Positions 1 to 8,702 of a DNA stretch of 64,000 bases are shown here, in pieces (within the stretch, counting starts at the first letter, position 1; every line of letters begins with the position of its first letter). The notes beneath the pieces were generated by a model. It worked only from the letters and a program-made list of their open reading frames with translations, was not told the DNA's origin and did no database searches. The stretch lies in contig NZ_AUMN01000012.1 of assembly GCF_000430705.1 (NCBI RefSeq), positions 1 through 64,000 on the forward strand. The letters run 5' to 3'. The translations under genes were made by a program, and so were the position numbers. This DNA comes from Arthrobacter castelli DSM 16402. GTDB lineage: Bacteria > Actinomycetota > Actinomycetes > Actinomycetales > Micrococcaceae.

Positions 1-184
1 GTCCGTGCCCGATGGCAACGACGCCGCAGGCCGGGCAACCAGCCAGGGACTGATCCGTTTCAATGCGAAGGAGCAGGCTCTCGGCAGATCCGGTGACGGA
101 GGTGATGTGCACTCCAGTGATACCGAGCAGAGTGTCAGCGCGTTCGCACCAGCGCCCACCGGGACAGGACGTAGAATTAGACAA
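1..184 (-). CDS. ISL3-family transposase, N-terminal part (cut by window edge)
   Basis: Translating the minus strand from a TTG at 184 gives an uninterrupted frame with WCERADTLLGITGVHI and then a zinc-type CPACG, the pattern at the N-terminus of ISL3-family transposases. The rest lies outside the window. No ATG is available; TTG at 184 is the earliest start next to the inverted repeat at 187-240. The family call rests on recognition of this short stretch, and intactness cannot be judged. Confidence 0.6.
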   Translation of the reverse strand, partial: MSNSTSCPGGRWCERADTLLGITGVHITSVTGSAESLLLRIETDQSLAGCPACGVVAIGHG

Positions 185-186
185 GT

Positions 187-240
187 CAGGGTCTCTTTTG
201 AGGTTGGAAGTTTGGTCGCTACCAATTCAAAGAGACCCTG
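187..240. repeat. 12-bp inverted repeat, probable IS end
   Basis: CAGGGTCTCTTT at 187-198 is repeated inverted at 229-240 with a 30-base spacer. It lies just upstream of the ISL3-type frame, so it probably belongs to that element's terminus. A stem-loop terminator is possible but there is no T-run. Confidence 0.5.
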
Positions 241-355
241 ACCCCGTTCCGTGCGCGCCACGCCGCAGCAGCCGCAGAACATCCCGCCATCTCAAATTCC
301 TGAGGACACCCTAACCACGCTCAAATGCGAAGGGCCCGTTTGTTCAGGAGTGCTT

Positions 356-1369
356 GTGCCTGCCGTTCCATCTTCCATCATTGAAACCATCTGGGACCAG
401 TTCAGTGCTCTGATACCACCGGTGGTCGATGACCATCCGCTGGGTTGCCACCGACCACGGGTGACTGACCGGATCGTGTTCGACAAGCTCGTCCAGGTAC
501 TGGTGCTCGGTGTCGCCTACGACAAGATCTCTGACACCATCTGCTCGGCGACCACAATCCGGCGGCGTCGGGACGCGTGGATCGCTGCAGGGATCTTCAC
601 CGAACTCGAACAGATCGCCCTGGAGGCCTACGACCGGTACTGCGGACTGGAGCTGGAAGATCTGGCCGTTGACGGGTGTCTGGTCAAGGCCCCGTGCGGC
701 GGTGAAGCGGCTGGCCGTTCGCCGGTTGATCGCGGCAAGGGCGGGACCAAACGCTCTTTACTCACCGACGGGGCGGGCCTGCCTCTGGGGTGCGTGGTCG
801 CCGGCGCCAACCGCCATGATTCACCCCTGCCGCGCCCCACCCTGGAAAGGCTTGGCCGGTTCGGCTTCGACCTGCCCGAAGACATCCATGTGCACCTGGA
901 CGCCGGTTACGACTCCGGCGCCACCCGCGACCTGCTCGACGAACTGGGCTGCGAGGCCCACATCGCTAAGAAAGGCGTCCCGGCACCGATCCAGAACACC
1001 TCACGCTGGGTCGTCGAACGCACGAACTCGTGGCACAATCGCGGCTTTAAGAAGCTCCACATCTGCACCGAGAAGCGGACCCGGGTGATCGACGCGTTCA
1101 TCGCCCTGGCAGATACGATCATCACCATCCGCAGACTCATCCGCCAGGCCTGGACCACCCACCGCTGGGACACCCGGCCAACACGCAGACCATACCCTAT
1201 CGGCGGAATCTCTAATTGTCTGGACTTGGTCAACCAACGTGTAGTGGTTTCCTGTTGGCTCTCCTGCAGGCCTGTTATGAGGATGCGGATGTTGTCGTTG
1301 GTTCGCGGTACCGAATGCCGAAGCCGCGGGTTAGTGGGGCCAGGAAGGCGATTAACGCAGAGAAGATGA
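356..1369 (+). CDS. IS5-family DDE transposase, 3' end lost
   Basis: A DDE transposase of the IS5 type: an N-terminal DUF4096-like region, then the catalytic triad in LAVDGCLVKAP, HLDAGYDSGA and VVERTNSW. GTG at 356 is preferred because AGGAG lies 5 bases upstream; the frame is open from 251. Homology-like sequence stops near 1190 (WDTRPTRRP) and the frame runs on into the antisense of the antiporter's 3' end. No right-hand copy of the inverted repeat was found, so the right end of the element is probably deleted. Confidence 0.75.
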   Translation: MPAVPSSIIETIWDQFSALIPPVVDDHPLGCHRPRVTDRIVFDKLVQVLVLGVAYDKISDTICSATTIRRRRDAWIAAGIFTELEQIALEAYDRYCGLELEDLAVDGCLVKAPCGGEAAGRSPVDRGKGGTKRSLLTDGAGLPLGCVVAGANRHDSPLPRPTLERLGRFGFDLPEDIHVHLDAGYDSGATRDLLDELGCEAHIAKKGVPAPIQNTSRWVVERTNSWHNRGFKKLHICTEKRTRVIDAFIALADTIITIRRLIRQAWTTHRWDTRPTRRPYPIGGISNCLDLVNQRVVVSCWLSCRPVMRMRMLSLVRGTECRSRGLVGPGRRLTQRR

Positions 1370-2723
1370 GCCCACTCCAATTGAACACTGCCCAGGGTAA
1401 GAATTCGAAGTTGTCTACGCCGAGCGTAGTCGCGAAAAACACACCGCTCACTGTCCACGGCATTAGTACCTCGGTGATGGTGATTGAGTCCTCCATGCTG
1501 CGGGACAAATTGACCGGGTGGAGGTTCCTTTTGCGATAAGCCTCTCCGTATAGGTCGTTGATCAGGAAGTATGTGACCAAGGCATTGGAGATGGTGACGA
1601 TCATGGTGAATCCGGACAGCAATGTAGCCGCGACCAGTCCACCGGTCGTCTTCAGCTTCTCGATCATACGACCGATCAGGATGCGGAGCACGTTTGACTT
1701 CTCTAGTGCCGCAGCGAAGAAAAAGGCGCAGAATACAAAGAACGCCGAGCTGTACATCGAATACAGCCCACCGCGGTTCAGTAACTCCGCGAGCGAATCC
1801 GATACTCCATCACTGCTAGGCAGCATCTCTGTAGTGAAGCCGGAGACCGCCGAGGCGAAGAGGTCTGCGCCGTCGAACCCTTGCACGATTCCCGCCAGCA
1901 GCAGCGCCGACATTGAGGACACGAATAGCACCATCAGTGGCGATTTGCGTAGGATCGACCCGATGAGCACGACGGCGGCCGGGATCAGCAGGGTTGGGTT
2001 CAGGTCGAACAAGGCGTTCAGCTCGCTGGTGGTGCTGGTGATCGCGTCCAGGTTCGCCGACGAGTCGCCGATCGAATTGCCCGCGATTAAGAACACGGCA
2101 ATAGCTAGCAATGATGACGGGACTGCTGTATAGAGCATGTGGCGTATGTGCTCATACAAGTCGGCGCCGGCGGCTAACGAGCTCATGTTTGTGGTGTCCG
2201 AAAGCGGCGAGAGTTTGTCGCCGAAATAGGCGCCCGAGACTACCGCACCTGCGGTGATCGCCAAGGACACGTCCATTGTCTGTGCAACGCCGATGAGGGC
2301 GACGCCGACGGTGCCGCCGGCACCCCACGACGTGCCGGTGAAGGTCGCGACGATGGCCGTAATGATGAAAGCGAGAACATACAGAAATGCCGGGTCGATG
2401 AGTTCCAGGCCGTAGTAGACCATCAACGGGATCGTCCCGGCGACCATCCAAGCACCAATCAGCATTCCAATGCTGAGCAGGATCAGGATGGCAGGAAGGG
2501 CCTGCTTGATCTTCTCGCCCATGTCCTCGAGGACCTGCGCCAGGGTGATGCCATATCGGGCGGCGAAGAGGGTGAACACAATTCCCGCGAAGATGAGCAT
2601 CAGTTCCGCTGGGTACTTCAGGATCCCGATTCCGCCGACCAGGATCACCACCGTAATGGCCACGGGAACGAGAGCCATCGCGACGGCCGGCTGGGGCGGC
2701 GTTCGGGCGTCTTTCTTCTCCAT
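1275..2723 (-). CDS. nhaC: NhaC-type Na+/H+ antiporter
   Basis: A 482-residue polytopic membrane protein with about 11-12 hydrophobic segments. The family stretches FTGTSWGAGGT and SGAYFGDKLSPLSDTTN are clearly present, as in NhaC-family antiporters; some members exchange organic acids instead of protons. Length is normal for the family. It is 39 bases downstream of the PLP enzyme on the same strand, so the two are probably co-transcribed. The truncated IS5 copy abuts its 3' end. The transported ion or substrate cannot be told from sequence. Confidence 0.88.
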   Translation of the reverse strand: MEKKDARTPPQPAVAMALVPVAITVVILVGGIGILKYPAELMLIFAGIVFTLFAARYGITLAQVLEDMGEKIKQALPAILILLSIGMLIGAWMVAGTIPLMVYYGLELIDPAFLYVLAFIITAIVATFTGTSWGAGGTVGVALIGVAQTMDVSLAITAGAVVSGAYFGDKLSPLSDTTNMSSLAAGADLYEHIRHMLYTAVPSSLLAIAVFLIAGNSIGDSSANLDAITSTTSELNALFDLNPTLLIPAAVVLIGSILRKSPLMVLFVSSMSALLLAGIVQGFDGADLFASAVSGFTTEMLPSSDGVSDSLAELLNRGGLYSMYSSAFFVFCAFFFAAALEKSNVLRILIGRMIEKLKTTGGLVAATLLSGFTMIVTISNALVTYFLINDLYGEAYRKRNLHPVNLSRSMEDSITITEVLMPWTVSGVFFATTLGVDNFEFLPWAVFNWSGLIFSALIAFLAPLTRGFGIRYREPTTTSASS

Positions 2724-2762
2724 AGAGGCAGTCCTCTCGTTGCTGGTGCTGCGATGGCGCTC

Positions 2763-3932
2763 TTACAGCTTCGGTAGGGAATCGAACGCTTTGTCGAGGT
2801 CCTCGATCTGTCGTTCCGCGCCTTCGAGCCCCACGGAGAGGCGGATCAGGCCGGGCGCCAAACCGTTCGAACGTAGCTGCGCGGCGTTGCCCGGTCGCAT
2901 TGGCGAGGTCACGAGGCTCTCATACCCACCCCAGCTGGCACCGATGCGGAACAATGACAGGCTGTCGATGAATCGGCGGACCCGTTCGAACGTGCCGTTC
3001 CGGAGGTCGAAGCTCAGCAGGCCGGAGAAGCCGCTGAACTGCGCACTAATGATGTTCTCGTCGAGCGCGTGGTCGGCGTAGGGGTGATGGACCGCCACGA
3101 CCTCCGGGTGGGAAGCCAGGTGGTTTATGACCCGCTCGGCGTTGCGCTGGTGCTCTTCCATCCGAACCGGAAGGGTCCGTAACCCCCGCAGGATCATTGA
3201 TGCCTCCAGCGCGGACATGACTGCACCGAGGAGTTGGTACCCTGTGTAGAAGATCTCGGTGATCGCCGCTCGCGAGCCGATCACGGCGCCTCCGATAACG
3301 TCGCTGTGACCACCAATGTACTTGGTGCACGAGTGCACAACGAGGTCTATCCCTGAGGAGATCGGCTTCTGGAACAGCGGAGTCGACCACGTATTGTCCA
3401 TGACGGTCCGAATGCCGTGGTGTCGCGCGACGGCTGTTAACGACCGCAGGTCCAGCACCCGCATGAGCATGGTGCCCGGGCTCTCCACATAGATTAATGC
3501 CGTGTTCTCACGAATATGCTCCTCGATATCTTCGCCCGGGTCGGCCAAAACAGTGTGCTCGATGCCGAAGCGGCGCAGATGCTCAGCGAGCTCGAGAGTG
3601 GGCCCGTAGATCGTGTTGACGAACAGCACATGGTCGCCACTGCGCAACAGCCCGGTCAGAACAGCGCTAATAGCCCCCATGCCGGAGGCGAAACACTTGG
3701 CCGCCTCACCGCCCTCCAACAATGACAGGCGTTCCTCAAGAAACGCCACCGTGGGATTGGTCCCACGACTGTACACGAAGTGCTCGTGCTCCGCGGCCTG
3801 CTGTCGAACGAAGGCGTCGAAGGACGGCTTCGCGAACAAGCTGGTCTGGAAGATTGGTGGCGCGACTGCACCGGCGCTTTCCCCTGGCCCGTTCCAGGCA
3901 CCCATGCAGATCTCTCTATCCGTACTGTGCAA
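2763..3932 (-). CDS. Cys/Met-metabolism PLP enzyme (gamma-lyase/synthase fold)
   Basis: A 389-residue enzyme of the cystathionine gamma-synthase / methionine gamma-lyase family. Visible marks: YSRGTNPT (phosphate site), the PLP-ring region FASGMGAISA, VMDNTWSTP with Asp179, and the Schiff-base lysine Lys204 in SCTKYIGGHSD. Full length. Sequence alone does not separate gamma-lyase from synthase or a lanthionine-type activity. Grouping with an NhaC carrier suggests uptake and degradation of a sulfur amino acid or related compound (inference). Confidence 0.85.
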   Translation of the reverse strand: MHSTDREICMGAWNGPGESAGAVAPPIFQTSLFAKPSFDAFVRQQAAEHEHFVYSRGTNPTVAFLEERLSLLEGGEAAKCFASGMGAISAVLTGLLRSGDHVLFVNTIYGPTLELAEHLRRFGIEHTVLADPGEDIEEHIRENTALIYVESPGTMLMRVLDLRSLTAVARHHGIRTVMDNTWSTPLFQKPISSGIDLVVHSCTKYIGGHSDVIGGAVIGSRAAITEIFYTGYQLLGAVMSALEASMILRGLRTLPVRMEEHQRNAERVINHLASHPEVVAVHHPYADHALDENIISAQFSGFSGLLSFDLRNGTFERVRRFIDSLSLFRIGASWGGYESLVTSPMRPGNAAQLRSNGLAPGLIRLSVGLEGAERQIEDLDKAFDSLPKL

Positions 3933-4285
3933 ATGTGCACCTCTCTCTTGGTGTTTGTGGATTCAGCGCGTCCGACGCCGCTTCCGGTGCGACCCTCACC
4001 AATACCCACGCGCCTCATCTTCTCCGGGAATCGACTCCGAATCAGCGGCCTGGCCGGTCGTTGGACCGTGCACACTTCGGCGACTGCGACGGGAGTCCGC
4101 TGCTGGGCTCTGGCGTGGATTACATCTTCCATGGTGTCCTTGCTGGCTTTGTGTGGTGTGCGGAAGCTCGGCGGATCGAGTTGATGTCGACCATCAGCCG
4201 GCGACGCTGCTTCATAGGGACCTAGATTCTCCTGGCTTTCTTCCACTTGTCATTGAATCAGTCCAACTGATGGGAGGGATAATGA
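3933..4285. other. Intergenic region, no gene recognised
   Basis: This 353-base gap is upstream of the PLP-nhaC pair and downstream of the ROK gene, all transcribed leftward. Open frames cross it but none resembles a known protein or has a good ribosome site. It presumably holds the promoter for the PLP-nhaC transcript. Confidence 0.5.
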
Positions 4286-5506
4286 TCAGGCTAAGGTGAG
4301 ATTTGTAGACGAAGATGCCACAGTCCTGTACATGACCAAAGACGCGGCGCCGACGGAGCCGACGTCGATGCCGAGTTCCGACTGCCGGACCTCGACTGAA
4401 TGCACTTCACTTATAGTAAACAGACGATTGATCTCGCGCGCTGCTATGGGGAGAACGACTTTAGAGAGTTCCGGCCATTCCGGTCCACCGAAAACTATTG
4501 CCTCGAGATCGAGTGCATTCGCAAGGTTCGAGGCAGCTCGTCCGAAGGCATGTCCAACTGCCTCCAACATCTCCCGGGCCGAATCGGTTCCTGTCTCCGC
4601 AAGTTCCGAGAGTTTGGCGATGGCAGCTGCCACTTCTATTGGGTCTTTGGTGTCCACGGCTTTCAAAACACCGGCTTCTACGGCGCACGAGACAATGTAA
4701 GGAGGGGCTGTTGTGATCGCGACGCATCCTCGTCCGCCGCAAGAGCAGATTGGACCGTTGGGGTCGCCGCTTAAATGGCCAATCTCTCCGAGGTTCTTGG
4801 AGGCCCCCCGAATGATCTCGCCGTCAAGGACTACACCAGCGCCGACACCGGTTCCGACATAAATGAACGCGAAGTTGGACAGTTGCTGGCGTCCCGCCCA
4901 CAACTCTCCAGTTGTGGCGGCGATTGTATCCTTTTCCAATACAGTAACTAGTCCAAGCCGCGTCTCCAACTCATTACGAAGTTCGAGCAGCGACCACCCG
5001 CGTAGATTTGGTGGGCCGACCAAAGTTCCGGCATCGACGTCAATAGGGCCCGGGCAGGAAACGCCCAATCCGCTCACTGCATCTACACCGATCATATTGT
5101 CCCGCAGCATCGTACATACTGAGGTTTCGATCGCGTCGAGACCTGCCTCCGGGTCGTCACCCGGAGGCGTAGCGACCGACGTACGATCGACGATGTTGCC
5201 CGCGAGGTCGAGGACGACGAGATCCATTCGTGCAGGGTCAATGTGCAGACCTACAGCGTATTGGCTGTCGGCCACAATCTCATAGAAGACAGCGCGTGCT
5301 CCGTGCTCTGTCGCCGGTCTAGCAGCAGGTCGTATCAATCCCAACTGTATGAGCCGTTGACAAATGTTCGAAACAGTCTGGATGGTCAGGCCGGTGCGTT
5401 CGGCGAGAATACGCTTCGGCAGAGCGCCCGACTGACGAATCAGATCGAGCGCGAGTACTTGGTTGTAATCGCCAACCTGCGGGAGATTCGATCCGCGCTT
5501 CCGCAT
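4286..5506 (-). CDS. ROK-family transcriptional repressor
   Basis: An N-terminal winged helix (LPKRILAERTGLTIQTVSNI) followed by a ROK sugar-kinase fold with the zinc motif CSCGGRGC and the glycine-rich VGTGVGAGVVLDG, the layout of NagC/XylR-type repressors. Start taken at the ATG at 5506 because AAAGGA precedes it; an upstream ATG at 5557 would add 17 residues. Divergent from the sugar ABC operon at 5628, which it probably represses until a sugar or sugar phosphate binds. Confidence 0.88.
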   Translation of the reverse strand: MRKRGSNLPQVGDYNQVLALDLIRQSGALPKRILAERTGLTIQTVSNICQRLIQLGLIRPAARPATEHGARAVFYEIVADSQYAVGLHIDPARMDLVVLDLAGNIVDRTSVATPPGDDPEAGLDAIETSVCTMLRDNMIGVDAVSGLGVSCPGPIDVDAGTLVGPPNLRGWSLLELRNELETRLGLVTVLEKDTIAATTGELWAGRQQLSNFAFIYVGTGVGAGVVLDGEIIRGASKNLGEIGHLSGDPNGPICSCGGRGCVAITTAPPYIVSCAVEAGVLKAVDTKDPIEVAAAIAKLSELAETGTDSAREMLEAVGHAFGRAASNLANALDLEAIVFGGPEWPELSKVVLPIAAREINRLFTISEVHSVEVRQSELGIDVGSVGAASLVMYRTVASSSTNLTLA

Positions 5507-5627
5507 CCCGATGTCCTTTCCATGAAGTCTTATTACGAGTGCATGGTCCGTCTGCAAGCTATTGTTGAATTCAATTTGATTGTATACGCTTTGAGGACTT
5601 GGCCCTAGCCTTCAAAGGAGAAGTAGA
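5507..5627. promoter_or_regulatory. Divergent promoter region with palindrome
   Basis: The 121 bases between the ROK gene and the ABC operon contain a perfect palindrome TTGAATTCAA at 5565-5574 in an AT-rich stretch. It is a reasonable operator for the adjacent repressor; binding is inferred. AAAGGAGAAG just before 5628 is the ribosome site of the binding protein. Confidence 0.5.
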
Positions 5628-6911
5628 ATGAGGAGAAACCTGTTAAGGACCGTCCTGGCGGCCAGCTCCGTACTTGCCATATCCCTCACTGGCTGTTCAT
5701 CTGGCTCATCCGGTTCCGATGATACGACACTGGTCTTCCGGCAGTTCGATCCGGCCGCACAAATTCAGGGCCTTGAGAAGGCAGTCGATGCCTGGAATAA
5801 CTCTCATCCGGATATACAGGTTGAGCTTCAGACTCTCAGTCCCAATGACGTTCAGCAGTTCGCACGCGAAGCGAACTCAGGCACTGGTCCCGATATCACG
5901 CAGCTCGGTCTCGCCGACGTCGCATTCGTCGCCGACCCCGACATCCTGCTTCCCCTTGACAAGTACCTCAAGTCAGATCCGTCGATAGATGCTGACAACC
6001 TGCTTGCAATGGATATGGTCAAGTCCGACGGTAAGACATGGGCGATGCCTTGGACCGTCGATACCATGGCTCTCGTCTATAACCCGAAGGCATTGGCCAG
6101 TGCAGGGATAGATGCGCCGCCCACCTCATGGGAGGAGCTCGCAGATAATGCCGCCAAGATCAGTTCTTCCAGTGGCGGCGAAGTAGCCGGCTTTTGTTGG
6201 CCCGCCGGAGGCGCCGCCACCAGTTCCGGTTGGTATGCGATCAATTACTACATCTGGTCACATGGCGGCACTCTAATTGAGAAGTCGTCATCCGGTAAAT
6301 GGCAGCCAGGTGTTTCCCGATCACAACTCGAGGACGCCATCAAGTACCTCAATGGCCTCTTCGTGTCAGGGGCGACCCCGACCTCATACCAAGCGGTCTC
6401 CGACTATAGCGATGCCGCTATTCTGAACGAGCTTGCCACCGGAGACTGTGCGATGAGTTATCAGCCTCCCGCTACTTTCCGCACGGTGCAGTCGCAAGCC
6501 GATGCGCAAGGCATTGAGCTGGTGACAGCTCCCATGCCTGACGGTACGACCGACGGGTCTACTCATCTGGGTGGCCGTGCGCTCGGGATCAACCGGAACA
6601 CCGAGCATCCCGACGCCGCATGGGAATTCATCAAGTACTTGATGAGCTCTGACACGTTCGAAAGCTACGATCAGTACCCTGCCTCAACCAGCACACTTTC
6701 AAAATTGGATGTGCCTGAGGCCGAGAAGGGGTACGTCAAGCAATTGCCCCATGCCGAGTCTTTCGCCCGCTACATTGGTTCCGAAACGAATGTGGGGACC
6801 ATTCAGGAGATCGTAAACGGGCAGTTCTCGGCTGTGTACTCAGGGCAGAAGGACGCTCAGAGCGCAGCCAGCGCGATACTTAAGCAGTTGCGAGCTGCTC
6901 TGAAGGGCTGA
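5628..6911 (+). CDS. Sugar ABC transporter substrate-binding lipoprotein
   Basis: A 427-residue family-1 extracellular solute-binding protein. Lipoprotein signal peptide with lipobox LTGC (Cys23) followed by a Ser/Gly linker. The mature part shows the usual sugar-binding fold, including a MPWTVDTMALVYNP region. First gene of an operon with two permeases, a sulfatase and an alpha-mannosidase; the ligand is probably a glycan fragment. No ATPase gene is in the operon, so a shared MsiK-type ATPase elsewhere is likely. Confidence 0.9.
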   Translation: MRRNLLRTVLAASSVLAISLTGCSSGSSGSDDTTLVFRQFDPAAQIQGLEKAVDAWNNSHPDIQVELQTLSPNDVQQFAREANSGTGPDITQLGLADVAFVADPDILLPLDKYLKSDPSIDADNLLAMDMVKSDGKTWAMPWTVDTMALVYNPKALASAGIDAPPTSWEELADNAAKISSSSGGEVAGFCWPAGGAATSSGWYAINYYIWSHGGTLIEKSSSGKWQPGVSRSQLEDAIKYLNGLFVSGATPTSYQAVSDYSDAAILNELATGDCAMSYQPPATFRTVQSQADAQGIELVTAPMPDGTTDGSTHLGGRALGINRNTEHPDAAWEFIKYLMSSDTFESYDQYPASTSTLSKLDVPEAEKGYVKQLPHAESFARYIGSETNVGTIQEIVNGQFSAVYSGQKDAQSAASAILKQLRAALKG

Positions 6912-6952
6912 TTTTCATTTCATCGCCTCGTCTACGCAAGGCACAACCTTTT

Positions 6953-7819
6953 GTGCTTACAGGACCGGCATTGGCCATCATTGCTGTACTGTTTCTGTTC
7001 CCGGCTGTGTACAACCTGGTGCTGTCGTTCCAACAGTTGACGCCATATCAGTCGCCTGCTGAGGCAGTATGGGTTGGACTGCGAAACTTCGTCTCTGTGT
7101 TCACCTCGCCCCAGACGGCGACAGCGGCCATTAACACTGCGCTGCCATTCACCTTCGCTACCGTGGCCGCACGTGTCGTGCTCGGGTTGGGACTGGCCCA
7201 GCTGCTGCAGAGTCGGACTCTAGCGCGGTGGCGGTTGCGGGGCCTTGCCCGTACTCTCGCATTGCTTCCGTGGATGATTCCGCCAGTAGCTGCCGTCGCG
7301 AGCTGGCGCTGGATGCTTAATGCCAATACTGGCGTGATCAACCAAATACTCACATCCACCGGTCTGGTCGATAGCGGAATCCCGTTCCTGGCCCAAACAA
7401 GTACGGTTTGGTGGGCAATCGATACTATTCTTGTCTGGCGCGAGTTGCCGTTTGTCGTGATCGTGATTATGGCGGGTCTGCAGGCCATCCCACAGGAACA
7501 ATACGAAGCGGCAGAGCTTGATTCGGCAAATCGTTGGCAGCGGTTCCGCTATGTGACGCTGCCCAACCTGCGCCCGGTGCTCCTTGTCGTGGTGTTGATT
7601 ACGACTATTCAGACCTTCAATAACTTCGTCTATGTCTGGCTCACTACCGGTGGCGGCCCGGGTAACTACACACAAGTACTCGCTACGCAGTTGTACTCGG
7701 CCGCGTTCATCGACAACAACCTTGGGCAGGGAGCCGCAATTGGCTTGATCATGTCGATTGTGATGTTAATATTCGCCCTTGTCTACCTTCGCATCACGTC
7801 TGGGAAGGAGAACTTGTGA
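6953..7819 (+). CDS. Sugar ABC transporter permease 1 (MalF/UgpA type)
   Basis: Inner-membrane permease with about six hydrophobic helices and the EAA loop EQYEAAELDSANRWQRFRYV that docks the ATPase. The GTG at 6953 is the first conventional start, but it leaves almost no residues before the first helix and has no ribosome site. The frame is open upstream, and an ATT at 6917 follows AGGG at good spacing and adds SSPRLRKAQPF, typical of these N-termini. The true start may be that rare codon. Confidence 0.87.
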   Translation: MLTGPALAIIAVLFLFPAVYNLVLSFQQLTPYQSPAEAVWVGLRNFVSVFTSPQTATAAINTALPFTFATVAARVVLGLGLAQLLQSRTLARWRLRGLARTLALLPWMIPPVAAVASWRWMLNANTGVINQILTSTGLVDSGIPFLAQTSTVWWAIDTILVWRELPFVVIVIMAGLQAIPQEQYEAAELDSANRWQRFRYVTLPNLRPVLLVVVLITTIQTFNNFVYVWLTTGGGPGNYTQVLATQLYSAAFIDNNLGQGAAIGLIMSIVMLIFALVYLRITSGKENL

Positions 7820-8700
7820 TGTCATCCGGTATTCAAGCACCTTCGCACGACTACACCTTCAGGGCCTCTGATAAAAGGCGCCCACGAGACCTTCTAGTCA
7901 TAGTGCCGACCTTCATTTTGCTTCTGCTGCTGGTGTTTCCCGTGCTATGGATGGTGTTTACTTCGCTTCGTCCTGCCAGCGCCCTCATCGGTGGGACGGG
8001 CCTGTCCGAATTGTTCGTCGATCTCGGCTTCGACTCTTACGTCCGTCTGTTTCAAGGATCGGACTTCGCGCGCTTTATCGGAAACAGCCTACTGATCTCC
8101 CTGGTGAGTACCACGTGCACCCTCATTCTGGCGAGTGTGGCCGCCTACGGGTTCTCGCGCTTCCGCTTTCGGGGCCGATACCCCCTGCTGCTCGTGGTGC
8201 TGGCAACCCAGCTGGTGCCCTTCGTCGTGCTAATTACGCCGGTGTACCTGTTTTTCTCCACATTAGGTCTGCTCAATACCTACTTCGGACTAATTATCGT
8301 GTACGTAGCGATGACGCTGCCGTTGGCCACGTATCTGATGTTGGGGTTCCTTAACACGGTTCCTCGTATGCTCGATGAAGCCGCGCGGGTGGACGGCTGC
8401 AACACTTTGCAGGCGATTTTCCGCGTCATATTGCCTGTTGCGGTACCTGGCCTCGTCTCAACAGGGGTGACCACGTTCATCGCCACCTGGGAAGAATTCC
8501 TCTTCGCCAGTGTCTTCCTGACCGATCCCAATCTCAAGACTGTGCAGGTTGGGCTATATGGGTTCTTTGGCGAGTACGCGACAGATTGGGGAGTCATTAT
8601 GGCAGCCGCTACGATTTCGGCCATTCCGACAATCGTGCTGTTTTCGATCATCCAGCGCCGCCTCATTACCGGCGTGGCGGCAGGAAGTGTGAAGGAATAA
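7819..8700 (+). CDS. Sugar ABC transporter permease 2 (MalG type)
   Basis: About 293 residues with six predicted helices and the EAA-type loop MLDEAARVDGCNTLQAIFRV. ATG at 7819 overlaps the stop of permease 1; a GTG at 7816 is equally placed behind GGAG. Forms the membrane channel with permease 1. The sulfatase start follows 2 bases after its stop, so the operon is tightly coupled. Confidence 0.88.
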   Translation: MSSGIQAPSHDYTFRASDKRRPRDLLVIVPTFILLLLLVFPVLWMVFTSLRPASALIGGTGLSELFVDLGFDSYVRLFQGSDFARFIGNSLLISLVSTTCTLILASVAAYGFSRFRFRGRYPLLLVVLATQLVPFVVLITPVYLFFSTLGLLNTYFGLIIVYVAMTLPLATYLMLGFLNTVPRMLDEAARVDGCNTLQAIFRVILPVAVPGLVSTGVTTFIATWEEFLFASVFLTDPNLKTVQVGLYGFFGEYATDWGVIMAAATISAIPTIVLFSIIQRRLITGVAAGSVKE

Positions 8701-8702
8701 AT

